From NCBI GenBank assembly GCA_964436635.1, contig CAYTDM010000001.1:1-64000 (forward strand): DNA of 64,000 nucleotides. Reading direction: 5' to 3'. The position numbers and the translations under genes were made by a program. The notes beneath the pieces are model-generated. The model saw nothing but the letters and a program-made list of their open reading frames with translations, was not told where the DNA came from and ran no database searches. Each line of letters opens with the position of its first letter. Position 1 is the first letter of the stretch. Of the stretch, positions 8,130 to 16,573 are shown in pieces. The DNA is from DASRQK01 sp964436635. Lineage in GTDB: Bacteria > Bacteroidota > Bacteroidia > Sphingobacteriales > Sphingobacteriaceae.

Positions 8130-9725
8130 TTAGAATTTAAATCCAACAGTTAGATAGGCATGGTGACGCATGTTCTTGATGGATGCGGTCGGTATTTCAT
8201 ACTCATTCCAGAAGTTTGTGTCAAATTGATAAGGTGTGCTGGAATAATTTTGATTGACGTTTTGGTAAGTTAAATCCACATACATATTCCCCATTCTATA
8301 ACCCAGCCCAGCAGATACAATTTCTGTAGTTAAATCGGCGTCTTTATATGGAGAACCTTGATTTACGTAACCAATTCTTCCTAATATTTGTTCTGCAAAC
8401 ATGTATTCTGCACCTACTTTTAAGTTGAGCGCACTGCTATATGTGTCTTTTATTTGGGCATTCATCTCACGATCCAGATTTTCTTTCACACTTGAAGTAA
8501 GTGAATTGCTTGCAGAAAAATGCATGCTGTTATAATCGACATATTCCAAATCGAATGCAATTAAGCCACCGTTAAACAGGGTTGAAATCCCACCATTTAA
8601 TCTATATGGAGTTTTAACTCGATAGTCTAAATAGTCGGTAATCTCATCTGAATTATAGGTGAAAAACGATTCTGTTGCTTGTGCATTATCATAATACCAA
8701 ACATCCATAAACGTTTTACCTTCATCCGAGATTTGGTACCAAGTAGGAGTAGTCGCCGATAATCCAATATTAACGGAAGGAATAGGTTTGTAAATAAAAC
8801 CAAGGGTTGCATTTACGCCCGTACCACGAGAAGCTTGTTGAAATTGATAGGCCAAAGAATATTCTGCTTCTAAGAATTGATAAGCATCTTCATTTGGATT
8901 CAAAAACTCAGAGCTTGGGTTTTCTCTGTAAATATCATCATAGCTTTTTGTATAGCCATCTTCGTTAAAAACCTGGGTACTGTTGAACTTGAAAGAGGTC
9001 AATCCAATGGAAGCTCCAATATATAGTTTATTGCTATAATTGGAACCAAAAGATAGGTAAGTACTCGATGAATAACCTCGGTCATTGATAGTGTTCTTTT
9101 GTGCATTATTGCCCTCTAAAACGGAAGGATAATGATAAGAATTCGCTGGATTATTGTTGTTATAATCAAGTAAGAAGGATTCCCATCCAAAATCTCCCTC
9201 TACACCTTGATGTATATCTCTTTGATCCGCCAAAAAATGAACAAACGTCGAACTTGGGTTGACGCCTGCATATCCCACAGCGCTATTTAAATCACTCGTT
9301 TTGTAATAGCCCATACCTATGTTAAAATTTAACCAACCAGATTCTAAATCACTTCCAGCTGCTTTTCTTGCAGGGAAATTAAATACGCCACCGATTTGGT
9401 TAAATCCTACCTTATCAAAGGAGTAATTATTTTTTGATTCAAAGTAAGTTGTTTGGTTTCGATCGCCCAAATAGTCCAATGTAAAACCAAAGTCTGACTG
9501 ATTGAAAAAACCAATTCCTGCAGGATTTCCTGCAATGGAACTTAAATCACCACCCAATGAAGTTTGTGCATTTCCTAAAGCTTTGAATCGAGCTGTCGCT
9601 CCAACCTCTTTCTGTGATACTCTTAATACCTCACTCAAATATTGAGCAGACGCATCCATCGCAAATTGCGTGTTAAACAGAAATCCAATACTTACAACAC
9701 TATTTAATATCCACTTCTTTTTCAT
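8130..9725 (-). CDS. FadL/OmpP1-like outer-membrane transport protein
   Basis: A 531-residue beta-barrel with a Sec signal peptide of about 27 residues (cleavage near AMDASAQ). The typical FadL/OmpP1 start follows: ARFKALGNAQTSLGGDLSSI then AGNPAGIGFF. Alternating aromatic strands continue to a terminal Phe (LTVGFKF), as expected for a barrel recognised by Bam. The family takes up hydrophobic compounds across the outer membrane; the substrate here is unknown. The ATG overlaps a TGA in the frame read through the N-gap. In the corrected frame of the upstream lipoprotein the spacing is 21 bp. Confidence 0.85.
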   Translation of the reverse strand: MKKKWILNSVVSIGFLFNTQFAMDASAQYLSEVLRVSQKEVGATARFKALGNAQTSLGGDLSSIAGNPAGIGFFNQSDFGFTLDYLGDRNQTTYFESKNNYSFDKVGFNQIGGVFNFPARKAAGSDLESGWLNFNIGMGYYKTSDLNSAVGYAGVNPSSTFVHFLADQRDIHQGVEGDFGWESFLLDYNNNNPANSYHYPSVLEGNNAQKNTINDRGYSSSTYLSFGSNYSNKLYIGASIGLTSFKFNSTQVFNEDGYTKSYDDIYRENPSSEFLNPNEDAYQFLEAEYSLAYQFQQASRGTGVNATLGFIYKPIPSVNIGLSATTPTWYQISDEGKTFMDVWYYDNAQATESFFTYNSDEITDYLDYRVKTPYRLNGGISTLFNGGLIAFDLEYVDYNSMHFSASNSLTSSVKENLDREMNAQIKDTYSSALNLKVGAEYMFAEQILGRIGYVNQGSPYKDADLTTEIVSAGLGYRMGNMYVDLTYQNVNQNYSSTPYQFDTNFWNEYEIPTASIKNMRHHAYLTVGFKF

Positions 9726-9746
9726 GAAAATCTGAAATATATGTTA

Positions 9747-11215
9747 CTAATTTCCTCTGCTACCGGTTCTTGAACTACTGCTACTGCTCGTCGATCGTGT
9801 TGAGCTTGAACTACTACTACTGGATGAGCCCGAAGTACTTGAACGAGATGGAGCCACCGATGTTTCTCTTGAAGGTGTGTTTCTTGATGAACCACTTGAA
9901 GGAGCCGCAGCAGGTCTACTCGTTGCAGGTCTACTNNNNNNNNNNNNNNNNNNNNNNNNNNNNNNNNNNNNNNNNNNNNNNNNNNNNNNNNNNNNNNNNN
10001 NNNNNNNNNNNNNNNNNNNNNNNNNNNNNNNNNNNTTCTTGATGAACCACTTGAAGGAGCCGCAGCAGGTCTACTCGTTGCAGGTCTACTTGTAGTTGGT
10101 CTGCTCGTTGTAGGTCTACTCGTAGTTGGCCTTGCTGTACTTGGTCTGGTTGTGGTGGCCGGACGAGCTGAACTAGGTCTTGTAGCACTTGGACGCACGC
10201 TATTTGAACCTGAATTTGTAGGTCGAGTTGTAGTTGGACGTACACTGGTTGGGCGTGTATTCGACGAGCTTCCTGGTCGAACTGTATTTCTTGTATCTGT
10301 ACTGCCTGATGGACGCACAGTATTTGGTGTATTTGTACGAGAAGTCGTCCCCCTTGAAATCGTTCCAGTTTGGGTACGGCCTGCTGCAGAGCTGCGACCT
10401 GCTACCGGTTCTCTACCTATTGTTCCTCTTCCATCTGATACTTCTCCAGCATTCCGCGTCCCTTCGGTTCTTCGAACCCCCTGGTTGTTTTCACGAGAAG
10501 CGATGCGGCCTTCAATGGATCTAGCTACTGCATTACTCGAAACACGTGTAGCACTTCTGGAAGAACGTACATTTGTCTGGTCACGCGAATTCGATCGTAC
10601 GATCATGTCTCTGCGAATTCCCCCACCGTAATAATTTCCAGGATAACCAGGTCCGTAATAATTTCCAAATCCATAATATGGGTCGTATCCCCAACGAGAA
10701 TAGGAGTAAGGGCCCCAATAATTTCGCCCATAAGATGGAAACATTCCCCAGCTCCAATAGTAACTTGGTCGATAAAATGAAGAGTAAAATCCTATGCCGA
10801 TTCCATACCCCCAATGCGAGGACATACCATAAAACCAAGGATCATAATAAGAGAAATACGGGTTGTAACCAAAATAGACTGGGTCGTAATAAGGGTCAAA
10901 ATAGCTGGCTCCTTGAGTCGGATAGTAAAAGCGATTAAATCGTTTCGCATATTCCGAATCTGCATATTCATCCGTATAATAACCACCATCTACGTAATCA
11001 TCGTCATAATAATCATCGGTGTACTCGTCCAACTCTACCTGATCCTCACTTGAATCATAGTAATAATCTGGACTTAAATATGGTTTTTCTACTGCTTTCG
11101 CACGTGACTGATACAAATCGTCTTGGAAAGTGCCTGTTTTATAAGAAGCACAGGCTCCAAATAAAAATAGACTCGAGATACTTATAATGCTAATTATCAA
11201 TAAATTGCTTTTCAT
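9747..11215 (-). CDS. Tyr-rich, Ser/Arg/Pro-repeat lipoprotein (interrupted by an N-gap)
   Basis: Function is not recognised. The N-terminus is a lipoprotein signal (LFLFGAC, lipidated Cys22). Residues about 50-200 are extremely rich in Tyr, Asp, Gly and Phe (runs such as YYDDDYVDGGYYTDEY). The second half is basic and low-complexity, with repeated (T/S)RPTTS pentads, and the natural C-terminus is Ser-rich, ending GSRGN. A 100-N gap interrupts the gene. The frame that continues across the Ns is wrong, because the flanking 55 bp is duplicated. Removing 9936-10090 gives an uninterrupted 437-codon frame ending at TAG 9747. It precedes the FadL-like porin, so it may be an envelope accessory protein. 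Confidence 0.75.
9881..10090. repeat. Identical 55-bp direct repeat flanking the N-gap
   Basis: Positions 9881-9935 and 10036-10090 are identical over 55 bp, both starting TTCTTGATGAACC and ending CAGGTCTACT. One copy abuts each side of the N-run. This is what two contigs sharing a k=55 overlap look like after scaffolding. Confidence 0.9.
9936..10035. other. Run of exactly 100 N (scaffold gap)
   Basis: One hundred undetermined bases lie inside the low-complexity lipoprotein gene. The round number indicates a placeholder length. Both edges end in the same 55-bp sequence. Confidence 0.98.
10068..10157 (-). repeat. 15-bp tandem repeat coding for (T/S)RP(T/A)T pentads
   Basis: Six consecutive 15-bp units begin GGTCT or GGCCT (10068, 10083, 10098, 10113, 10128, 10143). 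On the minus strand they encode RPTTS-like pentapeptides in frame. Such a repeat explains why assembly broke here. Confidence 0.85.
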
Positions 11216-11243
11216 CTTGCACTCCTTTTGTTTTTGAAAAGAT

Positions 11244-11260
11244 TAACCCTTTAAGGGTTA
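11244..11260. promoter_or_regulatory. Perfect inverted repeat in the leader of the lipoprotein-porin operon
   Basis: TAACCCTT-T-AAGGGTTA is an 8-bp perfect palindrome with a single central base, 29 bp upstream of the lipoprotein ATG. It could be an operator for a dimeric regulator or a small RNA hairpin. A strong Shine-Dalgarno (AAAGGAG on the minus strand, 11220-11226) follows it. Confidence 0.5.
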
Positions 11261-11326
11261 GACGAAAATTGATTACAGAGGTTTAATTGGAATACAAAAA
11301 TTATTCCCCATTTCGTGAAACAAACG

Positions 11327-11334
11327 TATATTTG
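11327..11334 (+). promoter_or_regulatory. -7 element for proS
   Basis: TATATTTG matches TAnnTTTG exactly and lies 30 bp upstream of the chosen proS ATG. No TTTG stands at the right distance upstream. Its position supports the start at 11365 over the upstream in-frame ATG at 11287. Confidence 0.5.
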
Positions 11335-11364
11335 TTATTTATTAAAAATCATCACAATTATAAA

Positions 11365-12837
11365 ATGAGTAAAGGAATCACTAGCAGGGCAGAAGATTAT
11401 TCGCAATGGTATAATGAATTAGTAGTAAAAGCAGATTTAGCAGAACACTCAGCGGTTCGTGGCTGTATGGTCATTAAACCCTATGGGTATGCGATCTGGG
11501 AGAAAATGCAAGCCGTATTAGATCAAATGTTTAAAGATACAGGACACAGCAATGCATATTTCCCCATTTTTATTCCTAAATCATTTTTTTCAAAAGAAGC
11601 TTCCCATGTGGAAGGTTTCGCGACTGAATGTGCTGTAGTGACTCATTATCGTCTAAAAAATGACGGAAACGGTCAAATAGTCGTGGATGAAGACGCGAAA
11701 TTGGAAGAAGAATTAATCGTACGTCCGACTTCTGAAACCATAATTTGGAACACGTATAAAGGATGGATCGAATCCTATCGTGATTTGCCGATTTTGGTGA
11801 ATCAATGGGCGAATGTCGTGCGTTGGGAAATGCGTACTCGTTTGTTCTTAAGAACGGCCGAATTTTTATGGCAGGAAGGGCATACTGCTCACGCAACTGC
11901 TGAAGAAGCCATTGCGGAAGCAAATCAAATGCTTGAAGTGTATGCGAATTTTGCTGAAAATTGGATGGCGCTCCCGGTCGTAAAAGGAAATAAAACAGAA
12001 AACGAACGATTTGCGGGAGCCTTGGATACCTTGTGTATTGAAGCGCTGATGCAAGACGGAAAAGCTTTACAAGCAGGTACTTCTCATTTTTTGGGGCAAA
12101 ATTTTGCGAAAGCTTTTGATGTTAAATTCACGACCAAAGAAGGGAAATTAGATCATGTTTGGGCCACTTCTTGGGGGGTGTCCACTCGCTTGATAGGGGC
12201 GTTGATCATGGCGCATTCGGATGATCAAGGATTGGTATTGCCTCCAAAATTGGCGCCGATTCATGTGGTTATCGTGCCTATTTATAAAACGCAGGAAGAA
12301 TTAGCAAAAATTGGTGCGATAGCAGACCAATTAATTGCTGATCTAAAGCCTTTGGGAATTACTGTAAAATTTGATGATCGTGATACACAACGTCCTGGTT
12401 TTAAATTTGCTGAATGGGAATTAAAAGGGGTGCCTTTGCGCATAGCAATAGGGGGCAGGGATTTAGAAAATGGCACGGTGGAACTTTCCAGAAGAGATAC
12501 GCAAACCAAGGAAACCGTTTCCCAAGAAGGTTTGAAGGAGCGTGTGATTTCCATGCTAGATACCATACAGGAAAGTATTTATAACAAAGCTTTTAATTTT
12601 AGAGCCGAACATACTACAGAAGTGAATTCCTATGAAGAATTCAAGCAAGTTTTGGATGAAAAAGGTGGATTTGTCGCTGCGCATTGGGATGGAACGGTAG
12701 AAACGGAGAAAAAAATTAAGGAAGAAACTAAGGCGACGATTCGTTGTATTCCGCTTGACGCAAAAGAGGAAGAAGGAACTTGTATATACACGGGTAAACC
12801 TTCAAAAAAACGAGTGTTGTTTGCGCGAGCATATTAA
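11365..12837 (+). CDS. proS: Prolyl-tRNA synthetase, type 3 (archaeal/eukaryal-like)
   Basis: A 490-residue class II synthetase that charges tRNA-Pro. The N-terminal ITSRAEDYSQWYNELV, the motif 2 region (NVVRWEMRTRLFLRTAEFLWQEGHTAH, about 150-176) and the motif 3 area ATSWGVSTRL fit the type without the editing insertion. The anticodon-binding domain follows from about 290. The protein ends with the C-terminal zinc-like domain and a terminal Tyr, typical of this type. The frame extends 26 codons upstream to 11287, but that extension covers the -7 element, so ATG 11365 is chosen. It heads a probable operon with the PLP enzyme that follows. Confidence 0.95.
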   Translation: MSKGITSRAEDYSQWYNELVVKADLAEHSAVRGCMVIKPYGYAIWEKMQAVLDQMFKDTGHSNAYFPIFIPKSFFSKEASHVEGFATECAVVTHYRLKNDGNGQIVVDEDAKLEEELIVRPTSETIIWNTYKGWIESYRDLPILVNQWANVVRWEMRTRLFLRTAEFLWQEGHTAHATAEEAIAEANQMLEVYANFAENWMALPVVKGNKTENERFAGALDTLCIEALMQDGKALQAGTSHFLGQNFAKAFDVKFTTKEGKLDHVWATSWGVSTRLIGALIMAHSDDQGLVLPPKLAPIHVVIVPIYKTQEELAKIGAIADQLIADLKPLGITVKFDDRDTQRPGFKFAEWELKGVPLRIAIGGRDLENGTVELSRRDTQTKETVSQEGLKERVISMLDTIQESIYNKAFNFRAEHTTEVNSYEEFKQVLDEKGGFVAAHWDGTVETEKKIKEETKATIRCIPLDAKEEEGTCIYTGKPSKKRVLFARAY

Positions 12838-12861
12838 AAACATAAGCATATTAAAAATAGG
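12828..12861 (+). repeat. 17-bp tandem duplication across the proS stop codon
   Basis: AGCATATTAAAAA recurs with a 17-bp period (12828 and 12845). The first copy contains the TAA stop of proS. The second ends 3 bp before the next ATG. Confidence 0.8.
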
Positions 12862-12864
12862 GCC

Positions 12865-14010
12865 ATGAACTATAAATTTGCAACCAAAGCGATTCATGCT
12901 GGACAAGAGGCGGATCCAACGACTGGGGCGGTGATGACGCCGATTTACCAAACCTCTACCTACAAACAGGCCTCTCCGGGGCAACACAAAGGATACGGCT
13001 ATTCTCGGGGGAATAATCCGACTCGAAAAGCCTTAGAGGATTGTTTGGCTGCGTTAGAAAATGGTAACTATGGTTTGGCGTTTTCAAGCGGGATGGCGGC
13101 TACGGAAGCGGTTATTAGGATGCTAAAGCCAGGAGATGAAGTCATTACTGGAAATGATTTGTACGGTGGTTCGTATCGTTTGTTTACGAAAGTCTATCAA
13201 AAGTTTGGTGTAAAATTTCATTTTGTGGATCCGTATGAGCCTAAAAACATTGCGGATAAAATCAATGAAAACACGAAACTGATTTGGTTGGAAACTCCGA
13301 CGAATCCGACTTTGCAAATGGCGGACATCGCAGCGATTGCAGAAATTGCGAAAGCAAATAATGTTCTGTTAGCGGTGGATAATACCTTTGCATCGCCCTA
13401 TTTGCAAAATCCATTAGACTTGGGTGCGGACATTGTGATGCATTCGGTTACTAAATATTTAGCTGGACATTCCGATGTGGTGATGGGTGGATTGGTGGTG
13501 AATCGGAAAGATTTATACGACCAACTTTACTTTTATTATAATGCATGTGGAGGAACGCCAGGTCCACAAGATTGTTTTTTGGTTTTACGTGGGATTAAAA
13601 CGCTTCACTTACGAATGAAGGCGCATTGTGAGAATGCGGAAGTGATAGCGAAATATCTTAAAAATCACCCTTTAATCGAAAAAGTGTACTGGCCAGGTTT
13701 TGAAGAGCATATAGGCCATAAAATCGCTAAAAAGCAAATGCGCGGTTTTGGTGGGATGGTGTCGATCGTGTTGAAAGATGCGGACTTGGAAAGAACGTTC
13801 GAGATTGCTTCTAATTTTAATGTATTCACTTTAGCGGAATCATTAGGGGGTGTAGAATCATTAATCAACCATCCAGCGACCATGACGCACGCTTCCATTC
13901 CAAAAGAAATTCGAGAAGAAGCTGGTGTGGTGGATAATTTGTTAAGAATTAGTGTGGGTGTGGAAGATGTAGAAGATTTAATTGCGGATTTGGAGCAAGC
14001 CTTGAGGTGA
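12865..14010 (+). CDS. Cystathionine gamma-synthase / gamma-lyase family PLP enzyme
   Basis: A 381-residue Cys/Met-metabolism fold type I enzyme. YGYSRGNNPTRKALE (44-58) contacts PLP phosphate from the neighbouring subunit, SSGMAAT is the phosphate loop, and VDNTFASPYL carries the Asp to the pyridine ring. HSVTKYLAGHSD holds the Schiff-base lysine K197. Sequence alone does not decide between cystathionine gamma-synthase, cystathionine lyases and O-acetylhomoserine enzymes; the overall pattern is MetB-like. The stop overlaps the GTG start of the next gene (GTGA), indicating translational coupling. Confidence 0.85.
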   Translation: MNYKFATKAIHAGQEADPTTGAVMTPIYQTSTYKQASPGQHKGYGYSRGNNPTRKALEDCLAALENGNYGLAFSSGMAATEAVIRMLKPGDEVITGNDLYGGSYRLFTKVYQKFGVKFHFVDPYEPKNIADKINENTKLIWLETPTNPTLQMADIAAIAEIAKANNVLLAVDNTFASPYLQNPLDLGADIVMHSVTKYLAGHSDVVMGGLVVNRKDLYDQLYFYYNACGGTPGPQDCFLVLRGIKTLHLRMKAHCENAEVIAKYLKNHPLIEKVYWPGFEEHIGHKIAKKQMRGFGGMVSIVLKDADLERTFEIASNFNVFTLAESLGGVESLINHPATMTHASIPKEIREEAGVVDNLLRISVGVEDVEDLIADLEQALR

Positions 14011-14954
14011 TTTTAACCGAAGAAAAATATCAGGATTTAAAAGCATTGCTGGATCAGAAGGTGGAGGAATTCAATCAGCCTAATTTCATAGAAAATGATC
14101 CGATCAGTATTCCTCATGGCTATTCAAACCCTCGAGATATTGAAGTGGCAGGATTTTTTGCTTCGATTTTAGCTTGGGGGCAGCGTAAAACCATTATTAA
14201 TAAGTGTCGGGAGTTAATGGAGCGTATGGATCATGCTCCTTGGGATTTTGTAAAAAACCATCGCGAAGTAGATTTGAAGGCGCTCCTTGGGTTTAAACAC
14301 AGGACCTTTAATGATACTGATTTATTGTATTTTGTGGAATTTCTACATAGGCATTATCAGCAATTTGATTCTTTAGAAGACGCATTTACAATAGGAAAAC
14401 CGGTTTCAGAATTCAACCCCGCTTTTATAGAAGTAACGACTCAGACTTCAGGAATTTCGAATCCTTCATTTGAGTGGACGGAAAGCCTGGAAGGAGCTTC
14501 GCCAGTCTGCTATTTTAATCATTGTGTGTTTCCGAATGGGGATCAGACAACATATAGCTTGGAAACCGGACTTAATAATTTTAGATCCTATTTTTTCTCT
14601 ATTCCTGAATATCCGATTAGAACCAGAAAACACATCTCTTCACCCGCTCAAAATTCAACTTGTAAACGTCTAAATATGTTTTTAAGATGGATGGTACGGA
14701 AAGATGCGAACGGGGTAGATTTTGGAATTTGGAACAAAATAAAGATGTCAGAATTGATCTGTCCTTTTGATATTCACGTAGAACGAGTCGCTCGTGCATT
14801 GGGTTTGATAGATAGGAAGCAAGTTAATTGGAGAACGGCATTGTTATTGACCGAAACATTGAAAAAAATGGATCCAATAGACCCTATAAAATACGATTTT
14901 GCACTGTTTGGCATGGGTGTGTCGGGGGAAATCGTTGAACAAAAATTAAGTTAA
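14007..14954 (+). CDS. TIGR02757 family protein (conserved in Bacteroidota, function unknown)
   Basis: A 315-residue protein starting at GTG within the GTGA overlap. Recognisable family stretches are SNPRDIEVAGFFASILAWG (about 40-58), RTRKHISSP, CKRLNMFLRWMVRKD and ICPFDIHVERVARALGL, then KYDFALFGMGV at the end. The arrangement recalls helix-hairpin-helix proteins, but no activity is established. Between DAFT (about 128) and LETGLNNF (about 185) lies a stretch of some 55-60 residues that I do not associate with the usual, shorter family members. It contains CYFNHCVFPNGDQ. Confidence 0.75.
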   Translation: MILTEEKYQDLKALLDQKVEEFNQPNFIENDPISIPHGYSNPRDIEVAGFFASILAWGQRKTIINKCRELMERMDHAPWDFVKNHREVDLKALLGFKHRTFNDTDLLYFVEFLHRHYQQFDSLEDAFTIGKPVSEFNPAFIEVTTQTSGISNPSFEWTESLEGASPVCYFNHCVFPNGDQTTYSLETGLNNFRSYFFSIPEYPIRTRKHISSPAQNSTCKRLNMFLRWMVRKDANGVDFGIWNKIKMSELICPFDIHVERVARALGLIDRKQVNWRTALLLTETLKKMDPIDPIKYDFALFGMGVSGEIVEQKLS

Positions 14955-14973
14955 AAAGTATAAATTAGCATCT

Positions 14974-15603
14974 ATGTTTTCAAAAATAAAATTAGGACAT
15001 ATTATTAACGCTGCCTTGATTGGGTTTGTGTTATTAATGATTTTTAGTCCAGATACCAAAGCTTGGGTCAGTCAAGGACTGATGAAAATTGGTTTTTTTA
15101 AGCCGAATTTGGAACAACCAGCTGAAAAAGTAATCGAAGCAGAAACCGTGAATGAAGTGGCGGATGTCGCTGAAAATGAACTTACAAATAATCAACCTCC
15201 TGTATATTTTATTGATAATAAAGGGCAAGAAGTCGATGCTGCAAATTTGAAAGGAAAAGTCGTTTTTATGAATTTTTGGGCCACTTGGTGTCCGCCCTGC
15301 ATTGCAGAAATGCCATCCATTGAAAAATTATACAATAAGTTCAAAGACAATGATCAAGTCGTTTTCCTATTGGTCGATGTGGATAATCAAATGATTAGTG
15401 CGGAGCAATTTATGGTGAAAAGAAAGTTAAACTTGCCAGTTCATGTGGCTAAAAGCGCTATTCCAGGTCAATGGTTAGGGAATTCCATTCCTACAACAGT
15501 CATACTTGATAAGAACGGTAAAATTGCTGCGAAGCACGAGGGGATGGCGGATTACGGAAGGAAGGAAGTTTTTGATTTTATTACAGAGTTAATCAACGAA
15601 TAA
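14974..15603 (+). CDS. TlpA/ResA-like membrane-anchored thioredoxin
   Basis: A 209-residue protein with an N-terminal hydrophobic segment (about 8-25) acting as anchor or uncleaved signal. A linker of about 50 residues precedes a thioredoxin fold from about residue 75. NFWATWCPPCIAEMPS gives the redox pair C106/C109, and SIPTTVILDKNG contains the cis-Pro. It probably acts in the periplasm as a thiol-disulfide reductase, for example in cytochrome c maturation. The CPPC active site is typical of TlpA/ResA. It lies 19 bp after the TIGR02757 gene, and a 20-bp tandem duplication begins at its stop codon. Confidence 0.85.
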   Translation: MFSKIKLGHIINAALIGFVLLMIFSPDTKAWVSQGLMKIGFFKPNLEQPAEKVIEAETVNEVADVAENELTNNQPPVYFIDNKGQEVDAANLKGKVVFMNFWATWCPPCIAEMPSIEKLYNKFKDNDQVVFLLVDVDNQMISAEQFMVKRKLNLPVHVAKSAIPGQWLGNSIPTTVILDKNGKIAAKHEGMADYGRKEVFDFITELINE

Positions 15604-15640
15604 TTTTCAGATTAAGGGCATAATTTTCAGATTTAACGGA
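15601..15640 (+). repeat. 20-bp tandem duplication starting at a stop codon
   Basis: TAATTTTCAGATT is repeated at 15601 and 15621. The first copy begins with the stop codon of the thioredoxin gene. The second ends one base before the pyrF ATG. Confidence 0.8.
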
Positions 15641-15641
15641 T

Positions 15642-16478
15642 ATGAATAGAAAGCATTTGATTCAACAAATCAAAGAAAAGAAATCATTTCTTTGTGTTGG
15701 ATTGGACACAGATATTAGCAAAATTCCATCGCATTTGTTGGATCATGAAGATCCAATATTTGCATTTAATAAAGAGATAATAGATGCGACCCAAGATCTT
15801 TGCGTAGCTTATAAACCAAACATCGCTTTTTTTGAAAGTAGGGGGGTGAAAGGTTGGGAATCCTTGCAAAAAACTTGGGAATATTTACCTAAAAATTGCT
15901 TAAGTATTGCGGATGCAAAACGCGGAGATATTGGAAATACTTCCACGATGTATGCAAAAGCATTTTTCGATGAACAAGTTTCCGGTTTGGGTTTTGATGC
16001 TATTACAGTCGCACCCTACATGGGGAGTGATTCCATTATTCCATTTTTGAATTACGAAAATAAGTGGACGATCGTTTTAGCTTTAACTTCTAATCAAGGA
16101 GGCTTAGATTTTCAATTAAATAAGGATGCATCTTCTGGCTTACATTTATACCAGGACGTGATCGAAAAGGTGAATGCTTGGGGATCGATCGAAAACCTTA
16201 TGTATGTGGTAGGTGCTACCCGGGGAGAACTTTTTGCAGAAATCAGAAAGTATGCACCTGATCATTTTTTGCTCGTGCCGGGCGTGGGAGCTCAAGGTGG
16301 GAAGTTAGACGAAGTGTGTAAATACGGATTAAATTCAGATATTGGATTATTAGTGAATGCTACAAGATCCATTATTTATGCCTCTAACGGGAGGGATTTC
16401 GCTGAAAAAGCTCGTGCGGAGGCCCTAAGCCTTCAAAAGGAAATGGAAGCGATTTTATATCAGCATGAACTAATATAA
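15642..16478 (+). CDS. pyrF: Orotidine 5'-phosphate decarboxylase
   Basis: A 278-residue cytosolic enzyme making UMP from OMP, the last step of de novo pyrimidine synthesis. CVGLDTD near the N-terminus and SIADAKRGDIGNTSTMYA (88-105), with catalytic K93 and its Asp neighbours, identify it. PGVGAQGG (about 218-225) binds phosphate. The length is that of the longer type 2 subfamily, not the roughly 230-residue enterobacterial form. It ends the proS-started run of plus-strand genes. A 95-bp gap separates it from a convergent gene, with no clear terminator. Confidence 0.95.
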   Translation: MNRKHLIQQIKEKKSFLCVGLDTDISKIPSHLLDHEDPIFAFNKEIIDATQDLCVAYKPNIAFFESRGVKGWESLQKTWEYLPKNCLSIADAKRGDIGNTSTMYAKAFFDEQVSGLGFDAITVAPYMGSDSIIPFLNYENKWTIVLALTSNQGGLDFQLNKDASSGLHLYQDVIEKVNAWGSIENLMYVVGATRGELFAEIRKYAPDHFLLVPGVGAQGGKLDEVCKYGLNSDIGLLVNATRSIIYASNGRDFAEKARAEALSLQKEMEAILYQHELI

Positions 16479-16573
16479 GCGAAGGTTACGCAGTGATTTC
16501 GGTAAAGTTTGCGCGCAAAGAATGCGTTGAAGCCAAAAGATATTAAAAAACCCGAAAAGATTTGTATTAAGCA

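Noticed and set aside
9722..9746. Extension of the lipoprotein frame to a TGA at 9722
   Set aside because: That frame exists only by reading through the 100 N; after the gap it is in the wrong frame. Collapsing the duplicated 55 bp gives the stop at 9747.
10152..10631. Plus-strand open frame of 159 codons inside the lipoprotein gene
   Set aside because: It is antisense to the repeat region of the minus-strand gene and open only because of the biased Arg/Ser/Thr/Pro codons there.
11287..11364. Upstream ATG adding 26 codons to proS
   Set aside because: The extension covers an exact -7 element and has no resemblance to the ProS N-terminus; ATG 11365 fits the family.
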